Below, piece after piece: positions 9,468-17,468 of a DNA stretch of 64,000 nt. The DNA is from CAVTPD01 sp963736575 (GTDB lineage: Bacteria > Bacteroidota > Bacteroidia > Cytophagales > JAAEPT01): the NCBI GenBank assembly GCA_963736575.1, contig CAVTPD010000001.1, positions 496,001 to 560,000 on the forward strand, in the 5' to 3' direction. Below the pieces are notes generated by a model. It saw nothing but the letters and a program-made list of their open reading frames with translations. It was not told the DNA's origin and did no database searches. Positions within the stretch are counted from its first letter, which is position 1. Every line of letters starts with the position of its first letter. The position numbers and the translations under genes are program-made.

Positions 9468-10552
9468 TTTTTTTTTAAAGCTTCGGAAGAAATGTTAATG
9501 GCCTTACGCAAGTGTGCCATTTTCATTAAAGCGATTTCTACATGCAAGCGTTGGTTTTTAGACGCTTTGTAGTTTTGGTCGCTGTGTGAAGCAATGTTTA
9601 AAGCGCTTAATAAGAACGCTAAATTGGCATCTTTGGCTTGCTGAATGTAACGTTCTTTAACGCTTTCGGAAACTTCTAATAATTGGGTAGTAGAAGCATC
9701 TTTACAAACCATTAAACTTCTGAAGTGATCGGCTAGACCAATAATAAAATGATGGCCATCAAAACCGTTGTTCAGAATTTCATTAAAAATTAATAAGGCT
9801 TCTGAATGATTTTCCTGCAAGAGTTTTTCTGTCATTCTGAAATAATATTCATAATCCAGAATGTGCAAGTTTTCAATAGTGCCTTTATAGGTGACTTTTC
9901 CTCCCGAAGAGAAGGTTACAATTAAGTCGAAAATAGAAAGGGCATCTCTTAACGCACCGTCTGCTTTTTGACCAATAATTTGTAAAGCTTCTTCTTCACA
10001 TTCAATTCCTTCGGTTTTAGCAATTTTTTCTAAATGCTTTGTAATGTCTGAAACTTGAATTCTGTTGAAATCAAAAATCTGACAACGCGAAAGAATGGTA
10101 GGTAGGATTTTATGTTTTTCCGTAGTAGCCAAAATAAACTTGGCGTAGGGAGGTGGTTCTTCCAATGTTTTCAGGAAAGCATTAAATGCCGCCTGAGAAA
10201 GCATGTGAACCTCATCTATGATGTAGACTTTGTATTTTCCGTGTTGTGGTGGGAAACGAACTTGTTCCACCAAATTACGAATGTCTTCCACCGAGTTGTT
10301 GGAAGCAGCATCTAGCTCATAGATGTTTAAATTGTTCGAAATATCTGTTTCATCAAACTCATTTATCATACGAGCCATAATTCGGGCACAGGTAGTTTTA
10401 CCAACTCCTCTTGGTCCGCAAAATAAAAGCGCGTGTCCTAAATGATTGTTTTTAATGGCATTTTCTAAAGTAGTTGTGATGTGCTCTTGGCCCACAACTT
10501 CTTCAAAACCTTTCGGACGGTATTTTCTGGCTGATACTACAAAATCTTCCAC
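9461..10552 (-). CDS. dnaX: DNA polymerase III gamma subunit (DnaX clamp-loader ATPase)
   Basis: These 363 residues form a complete clamp-loader ATPase. Visible motifs are the VSARKYRPKGFEEVVGQEH N-terminus, the Walker A motif GPRGVGKTT (residues about 46-54), Walker B with VYIIDEVHMLS, the SRC sensor 1 region LSRCQIFDF, and sensor 2 in DGALRDALS. The Cys4 zinc module that usually lies between Walker A and LDAASNN is absent; my recollection is that flavobacterial DnaX lacks it too. The frame stops (TAG at 9461-9463) just after the codons GAA-GCT-TTA-AAA-AAA-AAA, at the boundary between domain III and the tau-specific region. That is where gamma ends in bacteria that make gamma and tau from one gene. 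Confidence 0.93.
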   Translation of the reverse strand: MEDFVVSARKYRPKGFEEVVGQEHITTTLENAIKNNHLGHALLFCGPRGVGKTTCARIMARMINEFDETDISNNLNIYELDAASNNSVEDIRNLVEQVRFPPQHGKYKVYIIDEVHMLSQAAFNAFLKTLEEPPPYAKFILATTEKHKILPTILSRCQIFDFNRIQVSDITKHLEKIAKTEGIECEEEALQIIGQKADGALRDALSIFDLIVTFSSGGKVTYKGTIENLHILDYEYYFRMTEKLLQENHSEALLIFNEILNNGFDGHHFIIGLADHFRSLMVCKDASTTQLLEVSESVKERYIQQAKDANLAFLLSALNIASHSDQNYKASKNQRLHVEIALMKMAHLRKAINISSEALKKKS

Positions 10553-10620
10553 GCTTGCAAATTACAGACTTGGTTGTAGTTTTACAACAACACTTATCCA
10601 CCATTCTAATATATTTGAGG

Positions 10621-12411
10621 ATGAAAGAAACCGAAGACGAGGGAAGACAGATTTATTTCCCCCCTAAAAATGAACGACAATTGACAACCAGAGCCATTCT
10701 AGCCGGTTGTCTATTAGGCGGAATTGTCACCTGTATGAATATTTATATTGGTCTAAAAATAGGCTGGAGTTTTGGTGGCTCATTAATGGCGGCCATTTTA
10801 AGTTATGCTTTTTTTCAGGTAGCTAGTCCTAAAAAAGGGCTTACGGTCTTGGAAACCAATATTGCACAGACTGCTGGTTCCGCTGCGGGAAGTATGGCTT
10901 CGGCTGCTGGTTTGTTGGCGGCAATCCCTGCGCTAAACATGATGGGCTATGTAATTCCTACTTGGGGATTATTTGTTTGGTCGGTTTCTATTGCCTTTTT
11001 GGGGGTAATGTTTGCCGTTCCTTTACGCCGACAATATGTAGTAGAAGAAAAATTACGCTTCCCTACGGGGTTAGCCACAGCCAACACCATTATGGCTATG
11101 TATGCAGAATCGGGGGAATCTTTGAAAAAAGCACGGGTACTTTTCTATTCGGCTATTTTTGCTTTTGTGTTTGCGGTAGCGGCCTATTTCTTTCATGATA
11201 TGGAAAAACCACCTCTTCACGAATGGCTGAATAGCGATGTGTTAACCGTTTTAGCTTCTTGGGGTGTTTTAATTTTAGTAAGCCCTATGATGTTTGGGGC
11301 AGGCTTAATTATTGGTCCGCGAATAGGTTGGTCGTTGGTTTTGGGTGCTTTTTTTGGTTGGGGTACAGGTTATGTAGTTCAGCAAACTGGTTGGGCACCG
11401 GCGGAAAATCCTATGCAAATCCACAATAAAGTAACAGGTATTTGGGGAGCACGCGGCTGGATTCTTTGGCCCGGTGTGGCTATTATGGTTTCCGAAGCGT
11501 TGGTAAGTTTGGCGCTTTCGTACAAAACATTTATTAATGCGTTTAAAGGAACGGTTACTTCTTTGGAACATGCCGGGGACGAAAAGAAAAAAGAGTCTAT
11601 CCCCAATATATGGTGGCAAGGTGGTTTAGCAGCAGCATCACTTTTAACGATAGTTACTGCTTGGTTGGTATTTGATATTCCTCCGTATTTATCAATAATC
11701 GCTATAATGCTTTCGGCTGTTTTGGCCAGCGTAGCAGTACGTTCTACAGGAGAAACAGATATTAATCCGGTGGGTGGAATGGGAAAAGTAACACAAGGTG
11801 TTTTTGGACTATTAACCGATTCGATCACTACTAACTTACTAGCTGCTGGAATTACAGGAGCAGGAGCTTCACAAGCGTCGGATATGATGCAGGATTTAAA
11901 AACCGGTAACATGTTAGGAGCTTCGCCTAGAAAACAGTTTATAGCGCAGTTAATTGGTATTTGTTTTGGGGTTTGTTTTGCCGTTCCGGTGTATTTACTC
12001 TTTACTTCGGTTTGGGAATTGGGATCTATGGATTCGCCTTTGGGTGCACCAGCTGCTCTAGCTTGGAAAGCCGTTGCCGAAATTATGGTGAATGGTTTTG
12101 ATGCTTTGCCTCCTATGTCTAAACCGGCCGTTTTAATGGGATTGTTTATTGGAGCTTTATTTCCGATTTTAAGAAAAATATTTCCTGTGGCAGGTAAATA
12201 TGTGCCTAGCGGATTGGCCTTTGGTATTTCGTTTTTAATACCCGCGTATTATGCCGTTGCTATGTTTGTTGGAAGTATGGCGTATGTAATCTGGATAAAA
12301 AAATCGCCTTCTACTTCTGAAAAATATGTTTTTGCCCTTTCTTGTGGTTTAATTGCTGGGGAAGGTATGGCCGGAATTGTAAATGCAGTTTTGGCTTTGA
12401 TTATTGGCTAA
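10621..12411 (+). CDS. OPT family oligopeptide transporter
   Basis: This membrane protein of about 596 residues has roughly 14-16 hydrophobic segments. The N-terminus MKETEDEGRQIYFPP and the following LTTRAILAGCLLGG and NIYIGLKIGWSFGGS are typical of the prokaryotic oligopeptide transporter (OPT) family, as are FPTGLATANTIMAMY and GAGASQASDMMQDLKTG further on. It probably imports small peptides or peptide-like conjugates by secondary transport; the substrate is unknown. The frame opens 66 bp upstream, but the ATG at 10621 gives the expected soluble N-terminus, so I prefer that start. It is divergent from dnaX, with a gap of under 70 bp that must hold both promoters. Confidence 0.88.
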   Translation: MKETEDEGRQIYFPPKNERQLTTRAILAGCLLGGIVTCMNIYIGLKIGWSFGGSLMAAILSYAFFQVASPKKGLTVLETNIAQTAGSAAGSMASAAGLLAAIPALNMMGYVIPTWGLFVWSVSIAFLGVMFAVPLRRQYVVEEKLRFPTGLATANTIMAMYAESGESLKKARVLFYSAIFAFVFAVAAYFFHDMEKPPLHEWLNSDVLTVLASWGVLILVSPMMFGAGLIIGPRIGWSLVLGAFFGWGTGYVVQQTGWAPAENPMQIHNKVTGIWGARGWILWPGVAIMVSEALVSLALSYKTFINAFKGTVTSLEHAGDEKKKESIPNIWWQGGLAAASLLTIVTAWLVFDIPPYLSIIAIMLSAVLASVAVRSTGETDINPVGGMGKVTQGVFGLLTDSITTNLLAAGITGAGASQASDMMQDLKTGNMLGASPRKQFIAQLIGICFGVCFAVPVYLLFTSVWELGSMDSPLGAPAALAWKAVAEIMVNGFDALPPMSKPAVLMGLFIGALFPILRKIFPVAGKYVPSGLAFGISFLIPAYYAVAMFVGSMAYVIWIKKSPSTSEKYVFALSCGLIAGEGMAGIVNAVLALIIG

Positions 12412-12521
12412 GTAAAAAGATGGACTGAAAAGATTAGTTCGTCATTCCCTTGAAAAAAGGAATCTCATTTAGTAGCGAACGATTTGCTCTTTCAGATACC
12501 TAATCAAGTTAAGAAATACAT

Positions 12522-12549
12522 TCAAAAGACTTTTTTTAGAGTCTTTTGA
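12522..12549. terminator. 10-bp hairpin between OPT transporter and exonuclease III genes
   Basis: The inverted repeat TCAAAAGACT / AGTCTTTTGA with an 8-nt T-rich loop lies 16 bp before the exonuclease III ATG. It could end OPT transcription or shape the leader of the next gene. No strong U-tract follows it. Confidence 0.45.
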
Positions 12550-12565
12550 GATAAAAAAGAAATTA

Positions 12566-13334
12566 ATGAAAATAGTATCGTGGAATGTAAATGGTATTAG
12601 AGCCATTTTAAAAAAGAATTTTGTGGAAGCTTTGGATGAGATGAATGCAGATGTTATCTGCCTGCAGGAAACCAAAGCACAAGAAGCACAAGTGCACGAA
12701 GCCTTAAAAAGCTTAATGGAATACAAAGTTTACGCGAATTCGGCAGTACGGCCGGGGTATTCTAGCACGGCTATTTTGACCAAAAAAGAACCGATAAAAG
12801 TCTGGAACAACATAGGAGTTGAAGACCACGACCAAGAAGGAAGGGTAATTACAGCCGAGTTTGATAATTTTTATTTAGTAACAGTTTATGTACCCAATTC
12901 TGGGGGTGAATTGCTACGATTAGATTACCGGCAAACTTGGGATGAAGCATTTTTAACGTTCTTGAAAAACTTGGAAGAAACCAAACCTGTTTTGGTTTGT
13001 GGTGATTTTAATGTGGCCCATAAAGATGTTGATCTTGCCCGACCAAAACCGAATTACAATAAGTCGGCGGGTTATATGCAAGAAGAAATTGACGGTATGG
13101 ATGCCTTTGTAAATGCAGGTTTCAAAGATACGTTTCAGGGAATTGTACCCAGATAAAAAAGACATTTATACGTGGTGGAGTTACCGCGCCGGAGCTAGAC
13201 AAAAGAACGTGGGTTGGAGAATCGACTATTTTCTTTCTTCAGAATCTTTTCTACCGAAAGTTAAAGACGCCTTTATCCTTTGTGATGTTTTAGGATCTGA
13301 TCATTGTCCGGTTGGGGTAGAGGTTGAGGGGTAG
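12566..13334 (+). pseudogene. xth: Exodeoxyribonuclease III (Xth), one frameshift near 13135
   Basis: The first part (residues 1-190) begins MKIVSWNVNGIRAILKKNF and contains the catalytic motif DVICLQETKAQ, VTVYVPNSGG and CGDFNVAHKDVDLARPKPN. The rest (YPDKKDIYTWWSYRAGAR, GWRIDYFLSSESF, GSDHCPVGVE with the catalytic DH pair) lies in the +1 frame. Removing one base at the CAGGGAATTG stretch (13136-13145) restores one protein of about 255 residues, normal for this AP endonuclease and 3'-5' exonuclease of base-excision repair. All catalytic residues are present across the two frames. The extra base sits in a GGG run, so it may be a sequence error; if real, the gene is broken. Confidence 0.88.
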
Positions 13335-13411
13335 TTGATAAGCTATTTTTGTTACTATCATTAAGATCAGTCTGAAAACTGAGGGCTTTATTGTTAATCA
13401 AACTATTAGAT

Positions 13412-14794
13412 ATGAATGTCTTAGATAAAATAAATCAAATTGAACAGCTTAAAGCTAAAATTGATGGTTTTGGAGAGTTTGAGGCTGAAATAAAAAAGAA
13501 ACTTGATTATAAATTCAGGCTGGATTGGAATTATTATTCAAACAAAATGGAAGGCGGAACATTAACACCATCTGAAACCAGAAGTGTGATGGTGGGTAAT
13601 GTGGATGTTCAGGGTAAACCCTTAAAGGATATCATGGAAATGAAAAACCATGATGAGGCGGTGTTGGATGTCCTTAAAATAGTTAAAGGTGAACAACAAT
13701 TTTCTGAAAAGAGACTTAGGGAATTGCATAAGGCTATTATGTATGAGGAAAATCCCAATAAAAAGAAATTAATTGGTGAATGGAAAGAAGAGCCTAATGA
13801 AGTTATCAATTACAGAGATGAAAAGTTTTTGTTTATAGCTCCCAGAGAAGTACCTAATCGTATTCATGAGCTATTGGATAATACAAAGGCAGAATTAGAA
13901 AAATGGTTCAGTGGAAAATCTGATCTACATCCAATAGAAATAGCCTGCGATTTTCATATTGAGTTTTTAACTATTCACCCTTTTTACGATGGTAATGGAC
14001 GGATTGCCAGAATACTCACTAATTTAATTTTGATTAATTGTGGTTATCCTCCTGTTATAATTAGAGAGAAAAAGAAGTATTATCGTTATCTGGCTGATGT
14101 TCAATGTTACGGAGGAGATAAGAGTTTGCTATTGGCTTTTTTGTGCGATCTTATGATTCAATCTCAAGAGTTGGTTCTTAAAGCAATACAAGGGGAAAGT
14201 ATTGAAGATGAGAACGATTTGGATAAAAGACTGGCTCTTTTAGATAAGCAAATTCAAGGTGTAAATGATGAGAATGAAATAAAACAGGAGTTTAGTGATG
14301 ATGTGTTTTTTGGTATACTGAACTCTTGGTTTGGTGAATTGCTGGAAGAGCTTTTACCTGTACTTCAAAAATTTGACAAATACTTTATTAATACATGGCA
14401 CAAAATTCAAATCAGGAATTTAGCTTTACTTGAAAAACCGAATGAATATTCTGCAAAAGAAATTCTAAAGGAACTGGAAAAGCAATGTTCATTGTCTTCT
14501 TATTCCATAAGACTTGAAAACTCTATTTCAATAGATGTTGTGTATGATACTTTCAGAAAAGGTGGCTTAAAAAGACTTATATGTGAAAACCGTATAGAAA
14601 TACAGTTTTCAAATTATGATTACAACGTTGATATTAGTGTTTTTAATAAAGAAAAGAGTGCCGTTATTACAAAAAATGTAGCACAGAAACTGTATTCTAT
14701 AGGTCTTTCTGATTTAGAAGTTAAAACTATTGTAAACGGAATTGGAAATTCCGTAGTGGAACAAATGGAATGGTTTTTGGGAAAAGATGAATGA
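13412..14794 (+). CDS. Fic family protein (AMPylase, class II-type with N-terminal inhibitory helix)
   Basis: This protein of about 460 residues has the Fic core motif HPFYDGNGRIAR (around residues 189-200), which binds ATP and transfers AMP to a target hydroxyl. Near residue 40 the segment YSNKMEGGTLTP fits the inhibitory motif (S/T)xxxE(G/N) of class II Fic proteins, which blocks the active site within the same chain. A roughly 200-residue C-terminal region has no domain I recognise. I chose the ATG at 13412; a TTG at 13391 is also in frame. The gene overlaps a small downstream ORF by 8 bp. The target is unknown; it may be an accessory gene on this part of the chromosome. Confidence 0.88.
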   Translation: MNVLDKINQIEQLKAKIDGFGEFEAEIKKKLDYKFRLDWNYYSNKMEGGTLTPSETRSVMVGNVDVQGKPLKDIMEMKNHDEAVLDVLKIVKGEQQFSEKRLRELHKAIMYEENPNKKKLIGEWKEEPNEVINYRDEKFLFIAPREVPNRIHELLDNTKAELEKWFSGKSDLHPIEIACDFHIEFLTIHPFYDGNGRIARILTNLILINCGYPPVIIREKKKYYRYLADVQCYGGDKSLLLAFLCDLMIQSQELVLKAIQGESIEDENDLDKRLALLDKQIQGVNDENEIKQEFSDDVFFGILNSWFGELLEELLPVLQKFDKYFINTWHKIQIRNLALLEKPNEYSAKEILKELEKQCSLSSYSIRLENSISIDVVYDTFRKGGLKRLICENRIEIQFSNYDYNVDISVFNKEKSAVITKNVAQKLYSIGLSDLEVKTIVNGIGNSVVEQMEWFLGKDE

Positions 14795-14906
14795 TTTCCA
14801 AAAAAAAAGTTATCCTAACTTAGGATATAAACTAGTAAGGACAATGGTTAAGGAGGAAAATAATTCATATGAACACTTGATTTGGATTGAGCACAAATGG
14901 ACGTGA
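14787..14906 (+). CDS. Small unknown protein (39 aa) overlapping the fic stop codon
   Basis: An ORF starting MNDFQKKSYPNLGYKLVRTM and ending with EHLIWIEHKWT begins inside the fic stop region (ATGAATGA overlap). The overlap suggests translational coupling. The composition is charged and soluble, with no recognised domain. It could be a small regulator of Fic, a remnant, or chance. Confidence 0.35.
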   Translation: MNDFQKKSYPNLGYKLVRTMVKEENNSYEHLIWIEHKWT

Positions 14907-14948
14907 GCGGATTGAGATATTTTGTTTTGTGAAATTAAAAATTATTAA

Positions 14949-15623
14949 ATGCTTACTGATGATAAAATTTTTACGCAATTAAAAGAAATTTTTCGGTACA
15001 AATCAAACAACAAGTATAATCAACAAATAATTGACAGAGGCTTTGTCTGTTCAAAATTGAAAAAAGGAAAGGCCTTATTAGTAGGGATAAATCCTTCTTA
15101 TCTGGTGGGGGATCAGCTTAACTCATATACCTATTGTCTTGATGTTGCTGTTACAGATTATACTAAGCATTACGGTCATTTTAAGTCTTTAATTAAAGAT
15201 ACTAAATATGAAAATGATTGGACATATATTGATTTATTTCAGATTCGGGAAACGGATCAAAAGAAAATTTCAGATTTAATTAAATACGATCTCTCTTTTA
15301 TGGTGAAGCAGCTTCAGCTTACACATGAAATAATTAATTTTATTGATCCGGAGATAATTATCGTTTGTAATTCCTACGCAGTAAATTATTTTGGGATTAA
15401 CATTTCAGATGACAGAAATAATATATGGTATGGCTATAATTTTACTTTTAATGAAAAATATGGCCTTGATTTCATTAAATCAATTTCTAAAGAAGGTATA
15501 ATAAATGAAAGCAGGATAATAGATAGACCTATTTTATTTACCAGTACTCTAACTTATATGAGTAGGTTTGACAAAAGAAGACTGAATTGGCAAATTAAGA
15601 GATTTGCTGAAAACTTTGAATAA
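14949..15623 (+). CDS. Unknown protein, weakly uracil-DNA-glycosylase-like
   Basis: This is a 224-residue soluble protein. Three stretches are reminiscent of the UDG fold: ALLVGINPSYLVGD (a GxNPS-type loop, residues about 42-55), PEIIIVCNSYAVNYFG (the central strand and helix of that fold) and RPILFTSTLTYMSRFD near the C-terminus. The catalytic residues of known UDG families are not clearly present, so the assignment is only a suggestion. It could equally be an unrelated Rossmann-like protein. It sits among accessory genes (Fic, orphan antitoxin). Confidence 0.45.
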   Translation: MLTDDKIFTQLKEIFRYKSNNKYNQQIIDRGFVCSKLKKGKALLVGINPSYLVGDQLNSYTYCLDVAVTDYTKHYGHFKSLIKDTKYENDWTYIDLFQIRETDQKKISDLIKYDLSFMVKQLQLTHEIINFIDPEIIIVCNSYAVNYFGINISDDRNNIWYGYNFTFNEKYGLDFIKSISKEGIINESRIIDRPILFTSTLTYMSRFDKRRLNWQIKRFAENFE

Positions 15624-15633
15624 ACTATAAACC

Positions 15634-15852
15634 ATGAAAGCAATCCAATTTAAAGACTTCAGTCTAAATCTTAATAAATATCTAGATTCTGTTGCTCAAT
15701 CCAAAGAAGAGAGGGTTATCAAACAGGCCAATAAGAAAGACCTAGTTCTTACTCCTTTACAAGAATACACTTCCTTAAAAGAAACACTTTATTTACTTTC
15801 CGGTAAAAATGGTGGGGTGTTGAGAAAATCCTTAAAGGAAGCTAACCAATAG
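15634..15852 (+). CDS. Phd/YefM-family antitoxin-like protein, no toxin partner
   Basis: These 72 residues resemble the YefM/Phd antitoxin fold: an N-terminal dimerising part (FKDFSLNLNKYLDSVAQSKE), a strand-turn-strand (VIKQANKKDLVLTPLQEY) and the conserved helix SLKETLYLLSG. Such proteins bind their own promoter and neutralise a YoeB/RelE- or Doc-type toxin normally encoded immediately downstream. Here the next gene, 17 bp away, is on the opposite strand and is a glycosyltransferase, so the toxin is missing. It starts 10 bp after the preceding unknown gene. Confidence 0.7.
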   Translation: MKAIQFKDFSLNLNKYLDSVAQSKEERVIKQANKKDLVLTPLQEYTSLKETLYLLSGKNGGVLRKSLKEANQ

Positions 15853-15869
15853 AATTTTAATAAATCCCT

Positions 15870-17345
15870 TCACTCCTCAAACTTAAAACCGCGTTCTCTT
15901 AGCATTTCTTTAGAAGGGTTTTCATAAATAAAAAAGGTTTGGTTTATGGGTATAAACTGTGCAGAACTGGAGATTAGCCCTTCATCATAATAGCCTATAA
16001 GTGCTGTTTTAGACTTAGGATTGTTTAAGGCTTCATCAACTTGTTTAATGTATTTAGGATATCTATCTACATTGTTTTTATAGCGGGCTATAATTTTTTC
16101 TTTTGTATGGAACATTACCTCCCATTGTAGAAGTCCACCTTCACTAAATACAAAATCGATGTTTCTAGATTTCAGTTCTTTAACAAGAGAAGCTTTTGCA
16201 GGGTTATCTGTGTAATTATAGTTTTTAAAGCTAAAGACGGAATACGCTCCCATAAAAATAAGGGTTATTAAAAAATAGCTTATTATCTTTTGATTATTAA
16301 TGTTAGCTAATAAAACGTAAGCTGTAAAAAGTGTGTATCCGGTTAAAGGGAGTAGGTATCTAAAATCTTTTCCCTCCATTAGCATTAAATAAGAAAGCGT
16401 TATTATAATGGAGAAGCAGCCTACAAAAAATAGTTTGTTTATAGGTTTCTTTTTCAGTAAAAAAACAATCCCAATAGTTAACAGCGCAACTACCAAAACG
16501 GTAAAGACAAAACCCAATAGTTGGCTTAAAAAGTGGGGTTCTATGTAGCGGGTGTAATAATAACTGCCAGCCATATTCGTATAAATTTGATTAGGAATAG
16601 AAAATAAAGTTTTCCAATTAAAATTAGACCAGCTTAAAACATCCGGCGACCAAAAATTAGAGATATTTAATTTTAGAAGGAAAAAAAGGAATATTCCTAC
16701 AAGTATTCCTGTTAGGTGCATTAGAACGTTTTTTTTATTTCTTTTTTCTATGAGCACATAAATAATTATGGGTATTAGACCAGTTAACCATAAGGGCTGA
16801 GATTGATATATGATTGTTAGTATTAAACCGGAAAAGAATGGGGCCATTAAAGATAAATCCCATTTTTTGATGGTATTTAGATAAAGTACTAACGATGTTA
16901 GAAAAAAAGCTGTTAAATAACCACCACGGGCTTTCATAGACCATAGCACAAAAGATGGCGATAGGATAAAAACTATTGTAATTAACAACGGAATCCAGTC
17001 TCGGTTTTTTGTGTCCATATTTTTAAGAGCGAAATAGAAAAATAAGATGCCAAGTGTCCACAGAGAAAGCATAGCCAACTTTATGGATATTATGGAAACA
17101 CCAAAAACAACATAAAACAAGCCAATAGCTAAGACTTCAATAAAAGAAAAACCGTAATTTTGACCGTAAAAGAACAGAGGAGTTTCTTTACCTTCTATAA
17201 AATGTTTGGCCATTAGACCCACTATGCATTCGTCACCGTCAAAATATAAGTTATCACTCAATAACTGAGGTAATCTAGATGTAATAGCTAGTAGAATAAG
17301 TATAATGACGGGGTGCTTTGATACCCACTTAAAAACAGAATTCAT
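15870..17345 (-). CDS. GT-C fold membrane glycosyltransferase (GT39/ArnT-like)
   Basis: This 491-residue protein has about 11-12 transmembrane segments. The first periplasmic loop carries DNLYFDGDECIVGLMAKHF, an acidic DE motif typical of GT-C enzymes of the GT39/ArnT/dolichyl-phosphate-mannose-mannosyltransferase superfamily, which use lipid-linked sugar donors. A soluble C-terminal part (residues about 380-491) faces the periplasm. Acceptor and donor are unknown. It converges on the antitoxin gene and is followed upstream by the trehalase gene on the same strand. Confidence 0.72.
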   Translation of the reverse strand: MNSVFKWVSKHPVIILILLAITSRLPQLLSDNLYFDGDECIVGLMAKHFIEGKETPLFFYGQNYGFSFIEVLAIGLFYVVFGVSIISIKLAMLSLWTLGILFFYFALKNMDTKNRDWIPLLITIVFILSPSFVLWSMKARGGYLTAFFLTSLVLYLNTIKKWDLSLMAPFFSGLILTIIYQSQPLWLTGLIPIIIYVLIEKRNKKNVLMHLTGILVGIFLFFLLKLNISNFWSPDVLSWSNFNWKTLFSIPNQIYTNMAGSYYYTRYIEPHFLSQLLGFVFTVLVVALLTIGIVFLLKKKPINKLFFVGCFSIIITLSYLMLMEGKDFRYLLPLTGYTLFTAYVLLANINNQKIISYFLITLIFMGAYSVFSFKNYNYTDNPAKASLVKELKSRNIDFVFSEGGLLQWEVMFHTKEKIIARYKNNVDRYPKYIKQVDEALNNPKSKTALIGYYDEGLISSSAQFIPINQTFFIYENPSKEMLRERGFKFEE

Positions 17346-17468
17346 GTTATAGCTTGGTTGCGCTTCATACTACCGCACTAAATAAGCAGAAAAACTTTAT
17401 ATAACATATTAAATATTAAATGAAATCAATTAATAAAGTGAATAGCTATTTAAACTAAAAAAGAGCTT

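Noticed and set aside
10555..10620. Upstream start of the OPT transporter
   Set aside because: It would add 22 residues before a typical N-terminus and overlap the divergent dnaX promoter region; the ATG at 10621 is preferred.
11305..11912. Minus-strand frames of 104 and 177 residues inside the OPT gene
   Set aside because: They overlap a well-supported membrane transporter in another frame and have no recognisable domain.
13391..13411. TTG start seven codons upstream of the Fic ATG
   Set aside because: The ATG at 13412 gives a normal N-terminus and the extra residues add nothing recognisable.
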